A stretch of 11,900 nt of DNA, taken from NCBI GenBank assembly GCA_019677205.1, contig JAAMXY010002561.1:1964-13863 (forward strand), written 5' to 3'. The stretch is from Pinguiococcus pyrenoidosus (Eukaryota > Sar > Pinguiophyceae > Pinguiochrysidales > Pinguiochrysidaceae). The notes beneath the pieces are model-generated. The model saw only the letters and a program-made list of their open reading frames with translations, was not told the origin of the DNA and searched no databases. Positions 8,277 through 11,900 of this stretch are shown here, piece by piece. Every line of letters starts with the position of its first letter. Within the stretch, counting starts at the first letter, position 1. Position numbers and translations under genes: made by a program.

Positions 8277-8547
8277 TTCGGGGACGTCAGACGTCTCTCC
8301 CCTCCTTCTCTCGCTTCTCTGCTACGGATGGGGAGGACACGTCGAGTAGAAGGGCGGAATCTGTGGCGTTCCTTGGGCAGCGGATCCAGAGGTCCTATGG
8401 CAGATCTCTCTTTCTCTCCAAGGATGCAGGATCAGCTGATCTCCACCGGCGTATCTCTCTCTTTCTCTCTCTCTTTCTCTCTCTTTCTATCTCTCTCTTT
8501 AAAACGCCGCCGCTCTTCGTATCGTCATTGCTTGATTTTCGAGCAGG
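8277..8547. promoter_or_regulatory. Divergent promoter region between cap methyltransferase and methylthiotransferase genes
   Basis: This 271-bp gap separates two start codons facing away from each other. Two palindromic GACGTC hexamers (8283-8288 and 8290-8295) lie within 20 bp of the cap methyltransferase ATG. On the other side a CT/CTTT tract at about 8454-8500 runs into TTTAAAA at 8498-8504, some 45 bp before the plus-strand ATG. That A/T patch could act as a TATA-like element or the tract as a pyrimidine-rich initiator. I see no coding sequence. Confidence 0.55.
8454..8500 (+). repeat. CT/CTTT pyrimidine tract upstream of the methylthiotransferase
   Basis: An almost pure pyrimidine stretch of mixed CT and TTT units, broken by a single A at about 8489. 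It ends 47 bp before the ATG at 8548 and so probably lies in the core promoter or 5' untranslated region. Confidence 0.85.
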
Positions 8548-10534
8548 ATGATCTCTAGAAGCGTGTGGCGTGGCTTGGCGCGCAAAGGCGCCATTCCCAT
8601 CGGCGGTCCTGGCCTGCGCGACTTCTTGCCGTCCAGCCTTGCAGACACGGAGCCGCACGAGGCGCTGCCATCGGCCTCTGGCTCCCAGGGCCCACTGCAG
8701 ACAGAGCCCCTGCGCTTCTCGCTGGAGACGTTTGGCTGCCAGATGAACGTGTCCGACTCGGAGATCGTCACGGCCATCCTATGCGGCGCCGGCCATCAGT
8801 ACGTGGCGAATGCGGAGGACGCAGACCTCGTGCTGCTCAACACGTGCGCGGTGAGAGACACTGCGGAGCGGAAGGTGTGGACCCGCTTGCAAGAGCTGCG
8901 CAGTAAGAGACGCGGTAGTGACGGGAAGAAGCGAGCAGCGCCAAGGGAAGCAATGCCAAGACCGAACTTGGCAGAAACGTCGGCGGCGGCGGCGGCGAAG
9001 GTGAAGGTGGTGGAGCCGACTCTCTTGCCCGCAAAGCCCTATGTGGGTGTACTTGGCTGCATGGCTGAGCGCCTCAAGGATGAACTGCTGGAGGAGCAGA
9101 GGCTGGTCGACCTGGTCGTGGGGCCTGATGCCTATCGAGACCTGCCTCGGTTGCTGGACATTGTGCAGAGCGGCTATCAGGTAACGCCCTAGGAGACCTC
9201 GGTGCCGGCTTCCTCCCTCTGCCAAGCTTGGGCCTCGGGGCTTCCTCTCACCTTGTCGCACCGCGACCTAGGCCATGAACGTGCAGCTCAGCCTGGAGGA
9301 GACGTATGCGGACGTGCCGCCGGTCCGGATCGGCATGTCGAAGAATGGCACCCAGGCCGGAGCTCGATGGCAAGCGGATGCGCAGCTCGGCGCCTTCATC
9401 AGCATCATGCGCGGCTGCAACAACATGTGCAGCTTCTGCATTGTTCCGTTCACGAGGGGCCGGGAGCGATCGCGACCCGCGTCGTCGATTGTGGACGAAG
9501 TGCGCCAGCTGCAGGAGCTGGGCATCAAGGAGATCACGCTCCTCGGGCAGAACGTGAATAGCTACCACGACAAGAGCTGGTCCGACTCGCTGACGCCGTA
9601 CTCGACGTCGAATGCGGGCTTCAGCAACACCTACCGCCTGCGCGACGGTGCTGGGATGCGCTTCTCGGAGCTGCTGGACCGATGCTCGCTCGCTGCGCCC
9701 GACGTGCGGTTTCGATTCACGTCCCCGCATCCCAAGGACTTCCCGCCGGAGCTGCTGGACCTCATCGCCGAGCGCTCGAACGTCTGCAAGAGCCTGCACC
9801 TCCCGCTGCAGTCGGGCAGTAGCTCGATGCTGGACCGCATGAGACGCGGCTACACCAAGGAAGCGTTCATGCAGCTGGTTTGCGACGCCCGCAGCCGCAT
9901 TCCGGGGGTTTCCCTCTCGACGGACACCATCAGCGGATTCTGTGGCGAGACGGAGGCGGAGCATCTCGACACGCTGGAGGTCATGCGATACTCGCGCTTC
10001 GAGTTCGCCTACATGTTTGCGTACTCCCAGCGGGCGCGCACACGCGCCGCGCATCGAATGGCCGACGATGTGCCCGAGGACACCAAGATCCGCCGCTTGC
10101 AGGAGGTGATTGCAGTGCACAACGAGGGCGCCTTGCGATCGAATGCGGAGGAAATTGGCAGGGTGCTCGAGGTCCTGGTCGAGGGCCCGAGCAGGCGCAG
10201 CACAGACCGGAGTCCGCAGTTCACGGGGCGATCGGATCACAACAAGAGGTGCGTACCTGCTGGATCGAGGACGACGTGGAGTACTAGTCTAGTATCTATC
10301 CCCTTGATGGCGCCGCTCTCGAGCAGAATCTAAAGGAACCCAAACAACGGACACAGGTGCTTGTTCTCGCCAGGCGATGTGGCCGAGGCGATCCGCCCGG
10401 GCGACCTGATCAAGGTGAAGGTGACCCAGGCGGCCAGCCCGCGAAGCCTCTTGTGTGAGGTGCTGCCCCAAGATCTAGAGGAGGGCCAGGGCCATCAGGC
10501 GGAGGGAGGATACGCACAAGGGCAATGCCGATAG
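8548..10534 (+). CDS. CDK5RAP1/MiaB-type tRNA methylthiotransferase (radical SAM)
   Basis: Enzymes of this family add a methylthio group to isopentenyl-adenosine at position 37 of certain tRNAs, using two 4Fe-4S clusters and SAM. Exons are 8548-9180 (donor CAG|GTAACG), 9272-10248 (acceptor CCTAG, donor AAGAG|GTGCGT) and 10357-10534 (acceptor ACACAG). They total 1788 nt and 595 aa; introns are 91 and 108 nt. The N-terminal cluster cysteines are C64 (T-F-G-C-Q-M-N), C100 (N-T-C-A-V-R) and C171 (L-G-C-M-A-E-R). The radical-SAM motif C-N-N-M-C-S-F-C places C260, C264 and C267, followed by P-F-T-R-G-R-E-R-S-R-P. Further marks are T-L-L-G-Q-N-V-N-S, R-F-T-S-P-H-P-K-D-F-P and G-F-C-G-E-T-E. A TRAM domain (about 508-575) includes G-R-S-D-H-N-K-R and R-P-G-D-L-I-K-V-K-V, the latter on the last exon. 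The first 14 residues (M-I-S-R-S-V-W-R-G-L-A-R-K-G) form a basic amphipathic stretch that suits a mitochondrial presequence, as in animal CDK5RAP1; plastid targeting cannot be excluded. An Ala/Lys-rich insertion occupies about 118-160, and a Gly/Gln-rich tail follows the TRAM domain. Confidence 0.95.
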
Positions 10535-10942
10535 GGAGAAAAGGGTACGGAGGGCGCGAAAGAGATCACTGGGACCGGTGGTGTGGTTGGGCGCCAAGTG
10601 GCAATGGGGTTGGAGCGGCACAATGGACACGGATGGCAGCGCCTGGCGTGTGATGAGTATAGCAGCCAAGCCTAATTTCTTGGCTCACGTAGCACAGAGA
10701 TGAAAAGCAGCCCTACAGGTACAGACCTGGTGCGCAGCTACGCTCTCTTCACCTGACGCCGCCGCCTTCCTTTCTTCCCCCTGCAATCACCACCAACAAC
10801 GTCTACAGATCGCAAGGTGCACACTCTCCTGACTCTTGACATCACGCTTCAAGGGAAGAAGGTACGATCAACAAACCCTACGAGCTAGCACTAGAGACAC
10901 TCCCCCAAAGCCACACGCCTTCACGCACGCGCCCCAAGCTGT
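10535..10942. other. Gap between convergent genes, with a possible tiny spliced gene
   Basis: This 408-bp stretch separates the methylthiotransferase stop from the stop of the minus-strand repeat protein and should hold both 3' untranslated regions. I see no AATAAA signal, tRNA or known RNA. The only coding-like signal is the pair of mini-exons at 10700-10888, listed separately. Confidence 0.5.
10700..10888 (+). CDS. Possible 32-residue two-exon peptide
   Basis: An ATG at 10700 opens a short exon to 10718 with donor ACAG|GTACAG. A C/T-rich 90-nt stretch follows, ending in the acceptor TCTACAG, and a second segment 10809-10888 closes with TAG. The two join in frame into 32 residues ending K-V-R-S-T-N-P-T-S. 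The intron-like segment resembles the confirmed introns here in length and borders. However, the product matches no family I know, splice-like signals of this quality arise by chance, and the locus lies where two 3' untranslated regions are expected. Treat as speculative. Confidence 0.18.
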
Positions 10943-11900
10943 TCACTGTGCCCCGACGCCATCACCCGCCGCCGTGTCCTTTGCCTCCGTACTACTGGCT
11001 GCGTCCTCGAGCTTCACGACGCGGGGGGTTGACACTGTCGCGACCTTCGGCCCTGTCTTCGCTGCAGGGGCTTTCTTGGGCTGCGCTGCTCCCTTGAAGG
11101 GATTGCCTTTGAAGGTGTCGGCGAATCCGGTCAAAGCTTCCGAGGACTTGGAGATCGCGGAGTTCTTGGCCTGCTCGGTTGCGAAGGCGAGGCCACGAAC
11201 GGACCAGCCGATTCTGCCGCCGACGAGGCTTCCTACGCCGAAGCCGCCGCCGAAGGTGTAGAGGTACGGCTTGAGCTTGTCCAGGAAGCTCTTCTCCTCC
11301 GTTGCCACGGGCTCCTCCTCCTCTTCCGCGGGCGCCTGGCCCTTGAACGAAGGGAGACGGAACTTGGGCAGAGAAGGGGTCGTGATCGCCGGTGCTTTCA
11401 CGTCGGGCGTCTTGACATTCGGCATGCTGATGTCGGGCATCTGCACATCAGGCATCTTTACGTCGGGCATCTTAATATCGGGCATCTTCACGTCCGGCAT
11501 TTTGGCGTTCGGGACCTTGATCTCCGGCAGCTTGATGTCTGGTCTCTGGAACTCCGGCAGCTTGATGCTCGGCACCTTAAGGTCTGGAAGATTTGGCTTG
11601 GGCGCCTCCGCTACCTAACAAGAGGTCCCTATGAGTATGATCCGTACACGTGCACATGAAGAACACAGGAGAAGCAGGAGCAATGGAGTGGCGAAGATAC
11701 AACGCGAGCCCCAAAAACCTTTGGCAGAAGTGTCTGTACCTTGTCCATTAACTCATCTTTTGCGCCCTTGAGCTCGTCCAAGAGGTTGATGTCCTGAGCC
11801 CGGGCTCCAGTGACTACGAGAATGGCCGGAGTGGCTCCAACGAGCTTGGTGAGGGATCTGAGCGGACAGCAAATGCGGAGCAGACGGGTTGAAGGGCGGA
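10943..11900 (-). CDS. Signal-bearing pentapeptide (xPDVK) repeat protein, 5' partial
   Basis: Not recognised as a named family. Minus-strand exons visible are 11900-11740 (continuing past the right edge, donor AAG|GTACAG, phase 0) and 11614-10943 (acceptor TTAG), giving at least 276 aa. The visible N-terminal part is basic (R and K around L-R-S-L-T-K-L), then hydrophobic (V-G-A-T-P-A-I-L-V-V-T-G), and ends A-R-A before Q-D-I-N-L-L-D-E-L, a good signal-peptidase or lumenal-processing site. A short charged helix follows. Fifteen five-residue units (L-P-D-L-K through T-P-S-L-P) come next, then two looser units, an acidic patch of five E and S-F-L-D-K-L-K. After this is a glycine-rich, possibly membrane-inserting segment (G-G-G-F-G-V-G-S-L-V-G-G-R-I-G-W). 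The tail is Lys/Ala/Thr-rich and soluble-looking. Similar M-P-x-x-K repeats occur in AHNAK and periaxin, but homology is unproven and simple repeats converge easily. The start codon lies outside the window. Confidence 0.72.
11366..11590 (-). repeat. 15-unit, 15-nt coding tandem repeat (x-P-D-V/I-K)
   Basis: Fifteen consecutive in-frame 15-nt units encode pentapeptides with near-invariant Pro at position 2, Asp/Glu/Asn/Ser mostly at 3, a hydrophobic residue at 4 and mostly Lys at 5. The central units are most alike (M-P-D-V-K, M-P-D-I-K, M-P-D-V-K, M-P-D-V-Q). The outer ones are degenerate, as expected if copies spread from the middle. The opposite strand is also open across the array and translates to S-G-I-F/L-type pentamers, a by-product of the 15-nt period. 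Confidence 0.92.

Noticed and set aside
9248-10240. 330-codon minus-strand frame over the methylthiotransferase
   Set aside because: It is in codon register with the real gene, which has the CxxxCxxC motif and TRAM domain; the antisense product is shadow sequence.
10249-10335. Read-through C-terminus of the methylthiotransferase without splicing at 10248
   Set aside because: Read-through gives an unrelated tail to 10333. Splicing 10248 to 10357 restores the TRAM ending I-R-P-G-D-L-I-K-V-K-V, so the intron is accepted.
11271-11618. Plus-strand frame resembling a pentapeptide-repeat protein (S-G-I-F/L units)
   Set aside because: Any 15-nt repeat gives five-residue periodicity on both strands. 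The minus-strand frame joins by a phase-0 intron to an exon with a signal-like sequence and has a richer non-repeat C-terminus, so the plus frame is taken as a by-product.
1-11900. Mobile elements, CRISPR arrays, tRNA or rRNA genes
   Set aside because: I saw no transposase or reverse-transcriptase motifs, terminal repeats, spaced direct repeats, or tRNA-like cloverleaf sequence. The repeats present are simple tandem ones.

Overview
The window is nuclear DNA from a eukaryote. It holds five protein genes, each interrupted by short GT-AG introns (about 60-200 nt), with no operon-like packing and no sign of bacterial ribosome-binding sites. The coding DNA is visibly GC-rich with G/C-ending codons. 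The first gene (minus strand, 479-1359) begins with a signal peptide followed by a basic, transit-peptide-like stretch. That pattern fits a bipartite presequence of an alga with a complex (secondary) plastid. The lineage is an inference; no plastid marker or rRNA is present to confirm it.

Layout from left to right. 1-478: a (CT)19 microsatellite and an unresolved stretch with three overlapping open frames. 479-1359 (-): a small two-helix membrane protein of unknown function with an ER-signal/plastid-type presequence. 1360-1740: a divergent promoter region with four CCAAT/ATTGG boxes, two of them in a 10-bp inverted repeat. 1741-6323 (+): a complete xanthine dehydrogenase, four exons, 1416 aa. 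6324-6497: short convergent gap. 6498-8276 (-): mRNA cap guanine-N7 methyltransferase, three exons, 540 aa. 8277-8547: a second divergent promoter region with tandem GACGTC and a long CT tract. 8548-10534 (+): a CDK5RAP1/MiaB-type radical-SAM tRNA methylthiotransferase, three exons, 595 aa. 10535-10942: convergent gap with a possible tiny two-exon gene. 10943 to the right edge (-): a partial gene with a signal-like N-terminal region and a 15-unit pentapeptide repeat (consensus x-P-D-V/I-K).

The genes do not form a single pathway. Three are housekeeping: purine catabolism (XDH), mRNA capping (cap methyltransferase) and tRNA modification (CDK5RAP1 type). The other two, at the edges, are unrecognised proteins with organelle- or secretion-type N-termini and are the most novel content. 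Several introns carry short-period tandem repeats (8 nt and 9 nt), and one predicted intron is a stop-free multiple of three. The long antisense open frames over XDH, the cap methyltransferase and the methylthiotransferase lie in exact codon register with the real genes. They follow from avoidance of the sense codons TTA, CTA and TCA and are not genes.
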